Source: JACMLD01 sp038207265 (GTDB taxonomy: Bacteria; Bacteroidota; Bacteroidia; Chitinophagales; Chitinophagaceae). Taken from it: a stretch of 64,000 bases of DNA. The number at the start of each line of letters is the position of its first letter. Position 1 is the stretch's first letter. The notes beneath the pieces are model-generated. The model saw only the letters and a program-made list of their open reading frames with translations. It had not been told where the DNA came from and ran no database searches. Positions 16,936 through 26,993 of the stretch are shown one piece after another. Both the position numbers and the translations under genes were made by a program. Location of the stretch: assembly GCA_038207265.1 (NCBI GenBank), contig JBBQZZ010000008.1, positions 132,005 to 196,004 on the forward strand, in the 5' to 3' direction.

Positions 16936-18267
16936 CTATTTCAGGAATAAAGATACAAGGTACAACATCATCAACGTTACAATGCCCATCAGTGCAGTAG
17001 CAACAGAATAGACTTTCAGCATACTGCGCATATCGAGCCCGCTGAATTTTGCTATCACCCAGAAATAGGCATCGTTGGCATGCGAGATCATCATACTACC
17101 AGCACCCATGGCAAGTACGGTCAGTAATTTACCATTGGGATTGTCCAATCCAAGAGCAGGCAACAAGGGTTGCACAATGGAAGCTGCTGTAATAATGGCC
17201 ACAGTAGAAGAACCCTGTGCAGTTTTCAAAATAAAAGTCAATAGAAAAGGAAAAAGCATGCCCATGCTACCCAATGCAACGGCTTCCCCAAAATGCTGAC
17301 CTATTTTTGCAGCGCCGAGTATAGCGCCAAATGCGCCGCCGGCACCAATGATCACCAGGATGCCACCGGCTTTTTCAGCTGATTCCTGCAATAATTTTCC
17401 AACCTTAATTCTTGTCCATGATCTGCTGCAATTGAATGCCAGTAATACTCCAATGGATAAGGCAATCACCGGATCTCCCAATGAAGAAAAAATATTCGTA
17501 ACAGAACTACTGTTGCTTTTTTCTACTGATAAAAAAGATTTGATGGATATTAATAAGATTGGAACCAATACTGGTAGAAATGCGTTGGTGACAGATGGTG
17601 ATCCGGTATTATTGTCTATAATTTTTTCTTCAACTGGTACTGGCACCAACATTTTTTTGCCGGCAAACGTTGACCACCAATGCCCCACCAGCATAGCAGG
17701 TATTGCAACGACAATACCAATGATGATCAATTTCCCATAGTCCACACCGATAGTTGAAGCTGCTGCAGCGGCACCTGGATGAGGAGGGATCAGGCAATGC
17801 ACTGCATACAATCCGGTAGCCAGCGACACACTCATAATAACTATTGAAATACCAGTGCGCCTGGCCATGGATTGATTCAATCCGCTGAGGACAATATAAC
17901 CTGAATCGCAAAAGATGGGAAGTCCTACGATAAAACCTGTCAGGCTCATGGCCAGCGCTGCCCTTCGTTCACCTGTTTTTTTTAAAATAAAAGTTGCCAT
18001 GGTTTGTGTACTACCGGTTTGTTGCAGCAGCACACCCAATGTGGTACCCAGCACAATTATCAGACCCAACGATTTCATAATATTCCCAAAACCTTCTTTA
18101 CTCACATTAATAATTTCTGTCACCGGCATTTGAATACCCAGTCCCACAACAAAGCAAGCCAGCAACAATGCAAAAAAAGCGTGTATCCTGTATTTGGCCG
18201 TAAGAATTATTATAACGGCAATGCCTATCAGCAGGAAAAAAATTGTTTGTAAAAAAGTAGCGGCCAT
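16936..18267 (-). CDS. GntP-family sugar-acid:proton symporter
   Basis: The 443-residue permease has 11 to 12 membrane helices and the GntP family order of conserved segments, including GLPIFCDSGYIVL, CLIPPHPGAAAAA and AQGSSTVAIITAASI, and near the end MISHANDAYFWV. GntP proteins import gluconate or related acids. The glycerate kinase gene follows after 3 bases, which makes glycerate a likely substrate, as inference. A short relic resembling the dispersed repeat (gtgccgacgat near 18380) lies upstream. Confidence 0.92.
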   Translation of the reverse strand: MAATFLQTIFFLLIGIAVIIILTAKYRIHAFFALLLACFVVGLGIQMPVTEIINVSKEGFGNIMKSLGLIIVLGTTLGVLLQQTGSTQTMATFILKKTGERRAALAMSLTGFIVGLPIFCDSGYIVLSGLNQSMARRTGISIVIMSVSLATGLYAVHCLIPPHPGAAAAASTIGVDYGKLIIIGIVVAIPAMLVGHWWSTFAGKKMLVPVPVEEKIIDNNTGSPSVTNAFLPVLVPILLISIKSFLSVEKSNSSSVTNIFSSLGDPVIALSIGVLLAFNCSRSWTRIKVGKLLQESAEKAGGILVIIGAGGAFGAILGAAKIGQHFGEAVALGSMGMLFPFLLTFILKTAQGSSTVAIITAASIVQPLLPALGLDNPNGKLLTVLAMGAGSMMISHANDAYFWVIAKFSGLDMRSMLKVYSVATALMGIVTLMMLYLVSLFLK

Positions 18268-18471
18268 GTTATGAATTGAATCACCAAAGCAAGCGATTTT
18301 TTTGCAATGATCCCTTGGGAAGAGTATTTATGCTAAATCACCAATGTGGATTGACGAATCCTCAGGTCTATCTGTCGTGCCGACGATTTGAGAAATCTCA
18401 TTTTTTTCAAATTTCAGTAAGTTTACAGCAGAGATCGCAACATTAGTTAACCATTCATTCAATTCTTATTT

Positions 18472-19104
18472 ATGAAAATATTATTCAGCAACTTTAAACC
18501 AATCCTTGTTGCAGTTATTACAATGTTTGTTGTTCAGTGCGCATCCATAGCCCAGCAAAAGGAATCAAAAAATAAACAGCAAGCCAATCATAAATATCAA
18601 TCTGCTGTTTCTCTTACTAAAGGAATAGAAAGATTATTGACTAATGCTGAGCGTAGGATTATCAGTTCCGCAGAAGCCATGCCAGCGGACAAATTTTATT
18701 TTACGCCGGAAAGCCTGAACATAGACGGCAGTAATTTTAAAGGTGTTCGAACTTACGCTGGTCAAATCATGCACCTGGCAACTGATAACTATCTCATCTG
18801 GAGCACCCTCACCGGCGATCCCTTACCGGATGGCATCAATGATGTTAATGGCCCGGAGCATATCAGCACAAAGGCTGCGATTATCAGATACCTAAAAGAT
18901 TCTTTTGCGCTTGGACATAAGGCCATTTCAAAACTTACCAATCAAAATGCTATGGAAATGCTTCCATTTCGTTACAGTAAATTACCCAAATTGGATCTTG
19001 CATTTTATGCGCTTAACCATGCGAGTGAGCATTACGGGCAAATGGTGATTTATCTCCGGGCTTGTGGCATTGTTCCCCCGGCTACTATAGCAGAAAATCA
19101 ATAA
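18472..19104 (+). CDS. secreted DinB-like protein
   Basis: A 210-residue protein with an N-terminal export signal (about 1-28; a Cys at 23 makes a lipoprotein possible). The rest is a DinB/YfiT-type four-helix bundle. The three candidate metal ligands are in place: His101 (QIMHLATDN) and His183 and His187 (LNHASEHYGQM). Members bind a metal and some are thiol-dependent transferases; the function of exported forms is unknown. It stands alone on the plus strand, followed by a second copy of the dispersed repeat. Confidence 0.82.
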   Translation: MKILFSNFKPILVAVITMFVVQCASIAQQKESKNKQQANHKYQSAVSLTKGIERLLTNAERRIISSAEAMPADKFYFTPESLNIDGSNFKGVRTYAGQIMHLATDNYLIWSTLTGDPLPDGINDVNGPEHISTKAAIIRYLKDSFALGHKAISKLTNQNAMEMLPFRYSKLPKLDLAFYALNHASEHYGQMVIYLRACGIVPPATIAENQ

Positions 19105-19523
19105 CAAATTAGGTGAAGTTCATAAATGGCCTTCCCTCTTAATTGTTGGCGATAACAGTACCAAACGCGAACAGACTTCAATTTATTACAAGTTATTGAG
19201 GTTTCTCCTGCGTCGGGATGACAGTCACTTGGTAAGCAGATTTCAATTTGAGTGCTGGACCTGTTGAATGAATTAACAGGTGAATTTTGAAGTCGTTGAG
19301 AATCCTCCTTTTGAAAAGATGACAAATATGCCCGGATCAAAATCACAACGGTGATCGGTTGAACTACTGGTAAGTCTATCATGCCGACGATAGGAGGCAT
19401 CTCTGGTTCTTTGAGGTCACCTGGGTAATTAAAAGTTGATGTAGCAATTGTATTATTGATGAAAACAGCAACAAAGTCGAAAGAAAAATATCGCGGCAGC
19501 CCTACTGGCTATTAGCAACTCCC
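19105..19523. repeat. second copy of the dispersed repeat, intergenic
   Basis: The gap holds no convincing gene. 19269-19414 aligns with 3871-4013, sharing tgaattttgaa, aaaatcacaacgg and gacgataggaggcatct with scattered changes. Just before it, 19237-19275 matches the other unit (agatttcaatttgagt, then ctgttgaatgaatt). Both copies have the same orientation. A frame on the minus strand (19098-19400) resembles one in the first copy, but the differences change amino acids freely, so it is not a gene. Confidence 0.75.
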
Positions 19524-22448
19524 TCACTTCATCGCCTTATAAATCGCTTCCATGATTTTTGGGCGTATGTTCATATCCGATAGTTTCGTATTTTCTCCAC
19601 CATAGGGATTTACCCGGTTGGATAAAAAGATAAAACTAAAATTCGATTTTGGATCCATCCATATACAAGTTCCGGTATAGCCCGTGTGTCCAATGGTTTG
19701 CGGTGATGCAGATAAAGCAGGATAGGGTTCTTTCCTTGTGGCGTTATCTTTTTCGGGTTTATCAAAGCCTAATCCGCGGCGACTGATATTGCTATGGTAT
19801 TCAGAAAAATATTCGATGGTTGATTTCTTAATATACTGCTGACCATTGAAACTTCCACCATTTAATAGTAATTGACACAATACAGCCAGGTCATACGCAT
19901 TACTAAATAAACCCGCATGGCCTGCTACACCTCCAAACATTGCTGCACCGGGGTCATGCACATCGCCCCATAACAATTGTTGCCTGAAGCCCAGCTCGTC
20001 TTCAGTTGGTGCTATGGATGATAGCGGAAATCGCTCGCGGGGTCTAAAACCAGTAACCGATAAACCCAGCTTATCATAGAAATTTGCCTTTGCATATTTG
20101 TCCAGTGTTAGTCCGCTTATTGCTTCCACAATTTTTCCAAGAAAAATGAAATCATTGTCGCTATAAATGTAATTACCATGCGGTCCAACCGGACTTTCAA
20201 GTATCCTTTTATAAATGGTATCTGACCAATCGTAACGCAGGTACATATTGTCGGCTACCCTCACTGTGTGAAATGAATCCGATTTATAAGAAAAATATTT
20301 TCCCGACGGTATTCCACCTTTGCTGGTATCAACGGTTTCCTTGTAAAAAGGAATGAATGCTTTCAGTCCCGCCTGGTGCAATAATATATCCCAGATCTTC
20401 AGATTTTGTTTATTGGTACCTTTTGTCCAGGGAAGATAATCACCCAATGTTTTTTGCAGGCTAAGTTTTCCTTCGTCATATAATTTCATTACCGACAAAG
20501 TAGTGGCCATTACTTTGGTCACGGAAGCCATATCATAAATGGTCTCACGATAAACGGGTTGAATACTATCATAGGTGAGATAACCATATGATTTTTCAAA
20601 CACAATTTTTCCATCTTTTGCAACCAATACAACACAACCAGGGAATGCCTGTCTTTTTATACCATCATTAACAATGGAGTCAATAACATTCAACTTTGCA
20701 GCATTCAGTCCAACATCTGCCGGAACGGTTTCAGGCAGCAGGCGCATGGTGAAGAGACCGGTACCAAATTTTAACTCCGGACAAATGGTAACGGGTAACC
20801 GACCTTTTGCAATAAAGCGCCCGTTCAGTAAATCGGCCGCAGTGTTTTGTACCATTTCATCATCTTCGTAACAGGCAACCAGGGTTTTTGCATCGCAGAA
20901 ATTTTTAATGGCATAAGGGTTGCCAAAAACAAACGTAATTGTTTTATACAGTTGCTGCAATTGCTGTATCAGTGTGATGGCAGTTGAACTGATGCCAAAA
21001 TTATTTGCCGGGAACCGGGTATAGTTATGTAATCCAATGACAATAACATCATACCGGTCCTTGATGAATTGCAGTAGCGCCGCAGACCTGCTGCTATCCA
21101 TCTTGTAATCAAAATAAAATACACTGGCTTTATAATCGTCGCGCATTCTAAGTGCAAATACATTGTCCTGGGTTAGTCCAACACCTATATAAGCAATTCT
21201 TTTTTTACTATCGGAACTTAAAGGAAACAAATGGGGTTGGTCATTGCGCAATAATGTTAATGCGTTTTCCGCAATCATTTTTTTGATGGCAGGAATTTGT
21301 TCATTGAGATCTTCAGTAATGTGAAAAGGATCTACCGGCGTCCGGTTGGCGAGGCCATATTGGTATTTTGCAAGCAATACCTTTTTTACATGTGCATCTA
21401 TATCGGCCCAGCTTAATTTATTATTGCTGATGGCTTCTTTTATTTTTTCAATTGCGCCGGGAATATCGCCGGGTAAACAAAGCATATCATTACCAGCAAT
21501 CAGTGATTGTGCAGAAGCTTCACCATCGGGAAAGTATTTGGTGAGCCCTTTCATTTCAAGAGCATCTGTAAAAGTGATGCCATTAAATTTGAGTTCGTTT
21601 CTTAATAGCCCTGTTACATTATTGTAAGAAATAGAAGTGGGCCGGTTGGCAGTATTGTCAATAGCAGGAACGGAAAGATGCGCTACCATAACACCACCTA
21701 CTCCAGATTTAATCATTTCATTAAATGGGTAGAGTTCCAGTGAATCCAGCTGGCTTTTTGACTTGTTGATAACGGGCAGGTCCAGGTGCGAATCAACAGC
21801 CACATCACCATGACCGGGAAAATGTTTTGCCACTGCCATAATTCCGCCTTCCTGCAAACCGCGCATATAATTAACTCCAAATGCAGATACTTTGTATTTA
21901 TCTTCTCCAAAAGAGCGATCATTGATAACGGGGTTATCAGGATTGTTATTGATATCTACCACGGGTGCATAATTCACCTGTATACCGGCACGCCTGCATT
22001 GTTCCGCAACCATTTTTCCATACCGGTAAATCAAGGATGCATCGGTAACAGCGCCCATCATCATTTGTCTCGGTAAAAAGGCAACACTGTCCATGCGCAT
22101 ACCTACGCCATTTTCTCCATCAATGGAAATCAACAGGGGTGTTTTGGCAATGGATTGAAAATAGTTGATGAAATTGACCTGCGTAATGGGCCCCCCCTGG
22201 AAAAGGCAGATACCTCCAATATTATAAGTACGCACTGCTTCTTCTACTTCTTTATCGTGAAAAACTACTTCGGTCTTGGCAGCATTGCCGGTAGAAAGCC
22301 TTACAATAATCAATTGACCTATCTTTTGATCATTGGTAAGCGTTTTAAAAACACTGTCCACCCACTGATTTGCAGAAAGTGATGAGTGATGTTGAGCGGT
22401 TGCGGAAAAGCCAATGAGCAGAATGAATGAAAAAATATTTTTCTTCAT
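19524..22448 (-). CDS. glycoside hydrolase family 3 / serine hydrolase fusion
   Basis: A 974-residue exported protein with two enzymes in one chain. After a signal peptide (about 1-18), residues to about 570 form a GH3 module of the beta-N-acetylhexosaminidase type: VAKHFPGHGD, SYNNVTG and the Asp of GITFTDALEM. Residues from about 590 form a beta-lactamase/penicillin-binding-protein-like serine hydrolase with Ser-x-x-Lys in MASVTKVMAT, YSDND at the second motif and HTGYTGT as the KTG-like motif. The fusion is known in Bacteroidota and points to peptidoglycan turnover, with the sugar and peptide activities linked. It is divergent from mutL. Confidence 0.92.
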   Translation of the reverse strand: MKKNIFSFILLIGFSATAQHHSSLSANQWVDSVFKTLTNDQKIGQLIIVRLSTGNAAKTEVVFHDKEVEEAVRTYNIGGICLFQGGPITQVNFINYFQSIAKTPLLISIDGENGVGMRMDSVAFLPRQMMMGAVTDASLIYRYGKMVAEQCRRAGIQVNYAPVVDINNNPDNPVINDRSFGEDKYKVSAFGVNYMRGLQEGGIMAVAKHFPGHGDVAVDSHLDLPVINKSKSQLDSLELYPFNEMIKSGVGGVMVAHLSVPAIDNTANRPTSISYNNVTGLLRNELKFNGITFTDALEMKGLTKYFPDGEASAQSLIAGNDMLCLPGDIPGAIEKIKEAISNNKLSWADIDAHVKKVLLAKYQYGLANRTPVDPFHITEDLNEQIPAIKKMIAENALTLLRNDQPHLFPLSSDSKKRIAYIGVGLTQDNVFALRMRDDYKASVFYFDYKMDSSRSAALLQFIKDRYDVIVIGLHNYTRFPANNFGISSTAITLIQQLQQLYKTITFVFGNPYAIKNFCDAKTLVACYEDDEMVQNTAADLLNGRFIAKGRLPVTICPELKFGTGLFTMRLLPETVPADVGLNAAKLNVIDSIVNDGIKRQAFPGCVVLVAKDGKIVFEKSYGYLTYDSIQPVYRETIYDMASVTKVMATTLSVMKLYDEGKLSLQKTLGDYLPWTKGTNKQNLKIWDILLHQAGLKAFIPFYKETVDTSKGGIPSGKYFSYKSDSFHTVRVADNMYLRYDWSDTIYKRILESPVGPHGNYIYSDNDFIFLGKIVEAISGLTLDKYAKANFYDKLGLSVTGFRPRERFPLSSIAPTEDELGFRQQLLWGDVHDPGAAMFGGVAGHAGLFSNAYDLAVLCQLLLNGGSFNGQQYIKKSTIEYFSEYHSNISRRGLGFDKPEKDNATRKEPYPALSASPQTIGHTGYTGTCIWMDPKSNFSFIFLSNRVNPYGGENTKLSDMNIRPKIMEAIYKAMK

Positions 22449-22663
22449 AGACGGAACTTAAAAGTAGATTGAGTGCTCAAATTAAGAAGAATTGAACAGA
22501 TAGTGAAGCGGCAAACAATCGGCCTGCTAAAAACAATCGCTGCGAATGATGTGTGGTATAATATTGTACGAATCATACAAGCGGTTATCGTTCATTAAAG
22601 GGATTCTCCTTTTTTGCCAAATTTATTAGTCTTAAATTCGCTGTTCAATTAACAGGAAAAGAT

Positions 22664-24562
22664 TTGACAGACATTATTCAATTGTTACCCGATAACATTG
22701 CCAACCAGATAGCGGCTGGTGAGGTGATACAACGCCCCGCCAGTGCTGTAAAAGAATTAATGGAAAATGCCGTGGATGCAGGTGCTACGGAAATCAGGTT
22801 AATAGTCAATGATGCCGGTAAAGCATTGATACAGGTGACAGATAATGGCCGGGGCATGAGTGAAACGGATGCTCGCATGGCGTTTGAAAGGCATGCTACT
22901 TCCAAGATTGCCAATATTGAAGATTTGTTCAGGATACGCACCATGGGTTTTCGTGGAGAAGCCCTGGCATCAATAGCGGCGGTGGCACAGGTTGAATTAA
23001 AAACAAAAAGAGCAGAAGATGAAACCGGCACTTGTATAGAGATAGAGAACAGCATGGTGAAAAAACAGGAACCGGTTGCTGCCAATACCGGCACCAGCAT
23101 TGCCATGAAAAATGTTTTTTTCAACGTACCGGCACGCAGAAATTTTTTGAAAAGTAATCCCGCAGAAACAAGGCATATTGTAGATGAATTTATCAGGGTA
23201 TCAATGGCTTTCCCGGAAATATTTTTTTCACTTACGAATAACGGCCAGGAAGTATTTCATCTTGAAAAAGGTACATTGAAGCAACGCATTGTCCAGATAT
23301 TGGGAAATAGTTACAATGCAAAACTGGTAACCGTTCATGAGAAAACAGATTACTTAAATATATACGGATTTATAGGAAAACCAGAAACAGCCAAGCGAAC
23401 CAGGGGCGATCAGTATTTCTTTGTCAACAACCGGTTTATCAAAAGTGCCTATCTCAATCATGCTGTGATGAATGCTTACCAGGATATCATTACTTCTGAT
23501 AGTTTTCCTGCTTATGTGTTGTTTATTGATCTGGATCCTGCGCAAATAGACATTAATGTGCATCCTACCAAACAGGAAATAAAATTTGAGGATGAAAAAA
23601 TTGTCTATGCATTTGTGCAGGCTGCTGTAAAACATGCATTGGCACAATTCAGTATAACGCCTACGCTGGAGTTCGATCTTGATATTAATATTCAACAACT
23701 GGATGCTGTTTCGAAACCTTTTACGGAGGAAAGGCAAGCTGCAGCTACGGCATCGGATTTATATAAAAATTTCACACAAAAGCACCAGGCACATTCTATA
23801 CCCCCTTCTGATAAAAGCGAATTAAAGCACTGGAAAGATTTCTATGAACCTGCAACACGCATTACTGAAAGCCAGCAACAGCCAGCAGCATTTGAATCTT
23901 TGCTCGATAAAATAAATGGAGGGGGCACTGCCTCAAACATTTCAAATGTGTATCATGCACCCATTGGAATGCAAAAGCTGCAATTGCTAACGGATGCGCC
24001 TTTGATTCAATTGCACTATACTTTTATTGTGGCCGCTACCAACCGCGGTTTTATTCTTGTACAGCAACAACTGGCACATGAACGTATTTTATATGAACGA
24101 TTTTCAGAAGCGTTGAAAGGCAGGCCAATGGCTACACAACGAAGTTTGTTTCCGGCCACATTGGTTTTTGCGCCTGCCGATGCTGTTTTATTAACTGAAT
24201 TACTGGAAGAGTTACAATTATTGGGTTACCAGATAGAAGCTTTTGGCAAGGATAGTTTTGTGGTGCAGGGAACACCCGCAGACGTGCAACAGGGCAATGA
24301 AACAATTGCTATTGAAAGTTTGTTGGAGCAATACAAGCATTTCAGCAGCGATGTTAAATTTTCAAAAAGAGAAAAATTAATCCGCGCAATGGCATACCAG
24401 CAATCTGTTAAGCCAGGTAAGCATCTTACTTCACAGGAAATGCATTCACTATTGAATGACCTCTTTGCCTGCCAGCAACACAATATTACTGCTGCCGGCA
24501 ATCCAACTTATATAGAGTTTAAAAAAGATTACCTCGAAAAATTATTTACGAAAGGCTATTAA
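22664..24562 (+). CDS. mutL: DNA mismatch repair protein MutL, endonuclease motif degenerate
   Basis: A 632-residue MutL starting at a TTG. The N-terminal GHKL ATPase is intact: KELMENAVDAGATEIR, DNGRGM, the ATP lid region with RGEALASIAAVA, and PARRNFLK. A variable linker (about 345-410) leads to the C-terminal dimer domain. The metal-dependent endonuclease motif DQHAxxExxxxE reads QQQLAHERILYE here (467-478), so the Asp and His are lost. The C-terminal CPHGRP motif is also absent (AAGNPTYIEFK). It should bind and signal but not nick DNA. Its end overlaps the convergent neighbour by 4 bases. Confidence 0.95.
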   Translation: MTDIIQLLPDNIANQIAAGEVIQRPASAVKELMENAVDAGATEIRLIVNDAGKALIQVTDNGRGMSETDARMAFERHATSKIANIEDLFRIRTMGFRGEALASIAAVAQVELKTKRAEDETGTCIEIENSMVKKQEPVAANTGTSIAMKNVFFNVPARRNFLKSNPAETRHIVDEFIRVSMAFPEIFFSLTNNGQEVFHLEKGTLKQRIVQILGNSYNAKLVTVHEKTDYLNIYGFIGKPETAKRTRGDQYFFVNNRFIKSAYLNHAVMNAYQDIITSDSFPAYVLFIDLDPAQIDINVHPTKQEIKFEDEKIVYAFVQAAVKHALAQFSITPTLEFDLDINIQQLDAVSKPFTEERQAAATASDLYKNFTQKHQAHSIPPSDKSELKHWKDFYEPATRITESQQQPAAFESLLDKINGGGTASNISNVYHAPIGMQKLQLLTDAPLIQLHYTFIVAATNRGFILVQQQLAHERILYERFSEALKGRPMATQRSLFPATLVFAPADAVLLTELLEELQLLGYQIEAFGKDSFVVQGTPADVQQGNETIAIESLLEQYKHFSSDVKFSKREKLIRAMAYQQSVKPGKHLTSQEMHSLLNDLFACQQHNITAAGNPTYIEFKKDYLEKLFTKGY

Positions 24563-26397
24563 TATCTCACCAAACTTCCTTTTGATCCCGAAGTATTTTT
24601 ATTTCTTCCTTCAAACAAGTTATAGCGCATAAAGAAAAGAAAAGCTGAATTGCGATTGGTGGTTAATGGCAATGAACTGGATACATTTACATTCAATAAA
24701 TCTTTAAAGGCTTTATTGTAACGCAAACCGATGGTAACACGGTTCCAGTAATAATCGGCCCCGGTCTGCCAGCGCCATTCCGTGGGTGATAATTTCGCCG
24801 CCAGGGAGTCGTCTTTAAATTTTTCCACAAAATTTTCTGTAGAAACAGGATCATTAGGATTACCACCTTGTGTTACATACTTTTTGTTTTGTATTAAAGC
24901 AAGTCCGCTCTGGAAGGAAGAAAATTGCAAGCCGGCAGCAAAATATAAATTATTAATTGGACTGTAATGCAAACTCACAGGCCAGTTAAAATAGTAAAGC
25001 TTTTGAACATAAATTGATTTCTGCTGACTAATACCCGCAGCTCCTGCCAGGTCGGTGCTATTCTGATACAAGAGCAATTGCGGTGTTAACTGGGGTGTGC
25101 TCAGGTTCAATTCTGTTTGCATGTATACATAGTCATTCAAATGAAATTGAACATAAGGTGAAGGAATATAGTCGCCCAGCACTCCCGACTTTGCATTGAT
25201 ATTGTAATTATAACGGTTCTGTGCATTTACAGCTACCGAATTATTCAAGGCCAGTCCGGCAGCCCACCAGGGCTCTGCATCTACATGCAGGCTGAATGGT
25301 TTAAACACATTGCTTAAATTCAACTTTAATGATTTCTTTTCTTTTTTAGTCATTACTGCTATTTCATAGTCCCTGCTGACTTTTTTTGCACGATCTTTTG
25401 TTTCCTTGCTCAATATAGTATTACCATCAATTTCTGTTTGTATGTTCTGACCTGCAGATAAAGATGTATTGATTGAGACAGGCTCCCTGATAACGGTTAG
25501 CCCGGTCAATAATTCATACCAGTTATTTTGTTGGGACCGGATCGATTCTTCCGTAATGTTATCATTGATTGTTATTGCAGCGGTGTTGGCTTTTTGCTTA
25601 TTATTTTTTGATACGTAAGTACTTTGATTTTTATTGAATTTATTTTCAACGGGAATAGGGTTGCCATTTCCTTTTACCTGCTTACCAATAGAAGTATGAG
25701 AAATTGTTTTTTGATCAAATGCAACATCGTCATTAAGAGCAACCTTTTTGCCGTTATTAATGTTGTTGTTGTTTATTTTACTGGTATTACTGTTGATACT
25801 TAACGTTCTTTTCGCCGATTCATCCGTATTGTGGTCAATGGGCAAAGCAGTATTTGCTGGTTCATTGGATACTATTGATCGATCAGCAGTAATTGTTCTT
25901 AACTGTTTTACCTTCTTATCACCGGAACTAATGGTTTTATCGGTACCTGCATTTTTTTGATCGGCAATTATTCGGTTAGCTGCAGCTGCATTGATGTTTT
26001 CATCCTGTATATGGTTTTCAGATACCTGTTTTTTATTTTCATTCGCAGCGATGTCTTTTGACGTACTTTTTTTATTGCTAATGTTTGATGAAGTATTTCG
26101 TGTAGTTGTATTATCATTTGTTGTTATTGGTTTTTTAATTGCAACGTTTTCCGCAGCCTGAACTTTTTCAGATGATTTCTTATTTTCTGTATATAGCCAT
26201 AAGCTTGTCATGAGTACAATGGCTATCAGACCGGTTCTCCACCACGCGCCGGGCCCGTTTCTTCCACCCCCTGCGCCACTGGATTCGTTATCATCCAACA
26301 ATCGCTTCATTTTCTGCCAGGAAGATTCTACATCCGGCGAGGAAAGCTGCTGAAGCTTTTCAGCTATCCTGTGTTCGTAAGGTTGACGTTCGTTCAT
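24559..26397 (-). CDS. single-pass membrane protein with C-terminal outer-membrane barrel-like domain
   Basis: The 612-residue protein has three parts. Residues 1-50 are a charged cytoplasmic segment (VESSWQKMKRLLDD). A single helix at about 52-67 (TGLIAIVLMTSLWLYT) crosses the inner membrane. Residues 70-290 are low-complexity and rich in Asn, Lys, Thr and Ser. Residues from about 350 form amphipathic strands typical of PorT-like barrels, ending in SAFLFFMRYNLFEG. It overlaps the sigma-factor gene by 4 bases and is probably its anti-sigma or sensing partner. The combination could span the periplasm. The family name is not certain. Confidence 0.75.
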   Translation of the reverse strand: MNERQPYEHRIAEKLQQLSSPDVESSWQKMKRLLDDNESSGAGGGRNGPGAWWRTGLIAIVLMTSLWLYTENKKSSEKVQAAENVAIKKPITTNDNTTTRNTSSNISNKKSTSKDIAANENKKQVSENHIQDENINAAAANRIIADQKNAGTDKTISSGDKKVKQLRTITADRSIVSNEPANTALPIDHNTDESAKRTLSINSNTSKINNNNINNGKKVALNDDVAFDQKTISHTSIGKQVKGNGNPIPVENKFNKNQSTYVSKNNKQKANTAAITINDNITEESIRSQQNNWYELLTGLTVIREPVSINTSLSAGQNIQTEIDGNTILSKETKDRAKKVSRDYEIAVMTKKEKKSLKLNLSNVFKPFSLHVDAEPWWAAGLALNNSVAVNAQNRYNYNINAKSGVLGDYIPSPYVQFHLNDYVYMQTELNLSTPQLTPQLLLYQNSTDLAGAAGISQQKSIYVQKLYYFNWPVSLHYSPINNLYFAAGLQFSSFQSGLALIQNKKYVTQGGNPNDPVSTENFVEKFKDDSLAAKLSPTEWRWQTGADYYWNRVTIGLRYNKAFKDLLNVNVSSSLPLTTNRNSAFLFFMRYNLFEGRNKNTSGSKGSLVRY

Positions 26398-26993
26398 TTG
26401 ACTACATGCAAGGTTAGCAATAATTGTTGCAGTTGACGACGGGCTTCACTGAGATGCCATTTACTCGTACCATCACTGATGCCCAAAAGCTCGCCAATTT
26501 CTCTATGGTTATATCCTTCCACCACGTATAAATTAAAAACAGTTTGTGTGGCATGGGGTAATTTTTTTATTAGTTTCAGTAATTCTGTAGTGCCCATACG
26601 CTGAATTGCTTCGTTGTCAAGTCCTGCTGTGTCCTCTGTTTCTTTTAATTCCACTTTGTTTTTAAACTTTTGGTTGCTGCGTATAAAATCAATCGCACTA
26701 TTTACCATAATCGTTTTAATCCAGGTATATAAAGAAGCTTTTGCAGCATCATATGTAGCAATGTGTTTGTAAACTTTTAAAAATCCATTGTGCAATACTT
26801 CTATTGCATCTTCCTCGTTGCGGGTGTATCGTATACATAAACTTACCATGGGGCCATAGAAATGTTTGTATAACAATTCCTGCGCCCTGCGGTCGTTATT
26901 CACACAACCTTCAAGAACACTTTTATCCAACCATTCGGTAGACAATAATTGACGGTTTTTAATACTGTTCAGGCTATTAGCTTTAGATACCAA
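26394..26993 (-). CDS. ECF-type RNA polymerase sigma factor
   Basis: A 199-residue sigma-70 factor with only regions 2 and 4. Region 2 has LLYKHFYGPMVSLCIRY, DAIEVLHNGFLKVY and the core-binding YTWIKTIMVNSAIDFIR. Region 4 carries the helix-turn-helix VVEGYNHREIGELLGISDGTSKWHLSEARRQL, given here as the span at about 155-190. The stop overlaps the membrane-partner gene by 4 bases, so the two are co-translated. Targets are unknown. Confidence 0.93.
   Translation of the reverse strand: MVSKANSLNSIKNRQLLSTEWLDKSVLEGCVNNDRRAQELLYKHFYGPMVSLCIRYTRNEEDAIEVLHNGFLKVYKHIATYDAAKASLYTWIKTIMVNSAIDFIRSNQKFKNKVELKETEDTAGLDNEAIQRMGTTELLKLIKKLPHATQTVFNLYVVEGYNHREIGELLGISDGTSKWHLSEARRQLQQLLLTLHVVK

Noticed and set aside
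18360..18400. Short stretch resembling the dispersed repeat (gtgccgacgat)
   Set aside because: Too short and diverged to call a copy on its own; mentioned only as a possible relic.
22556..22566. tataat-type box before mutL
   Set aside because: This is the sigma-70 box of other phyla; the Bacteroidota housekeeping sigma uses a different -7 element, so it was not called.
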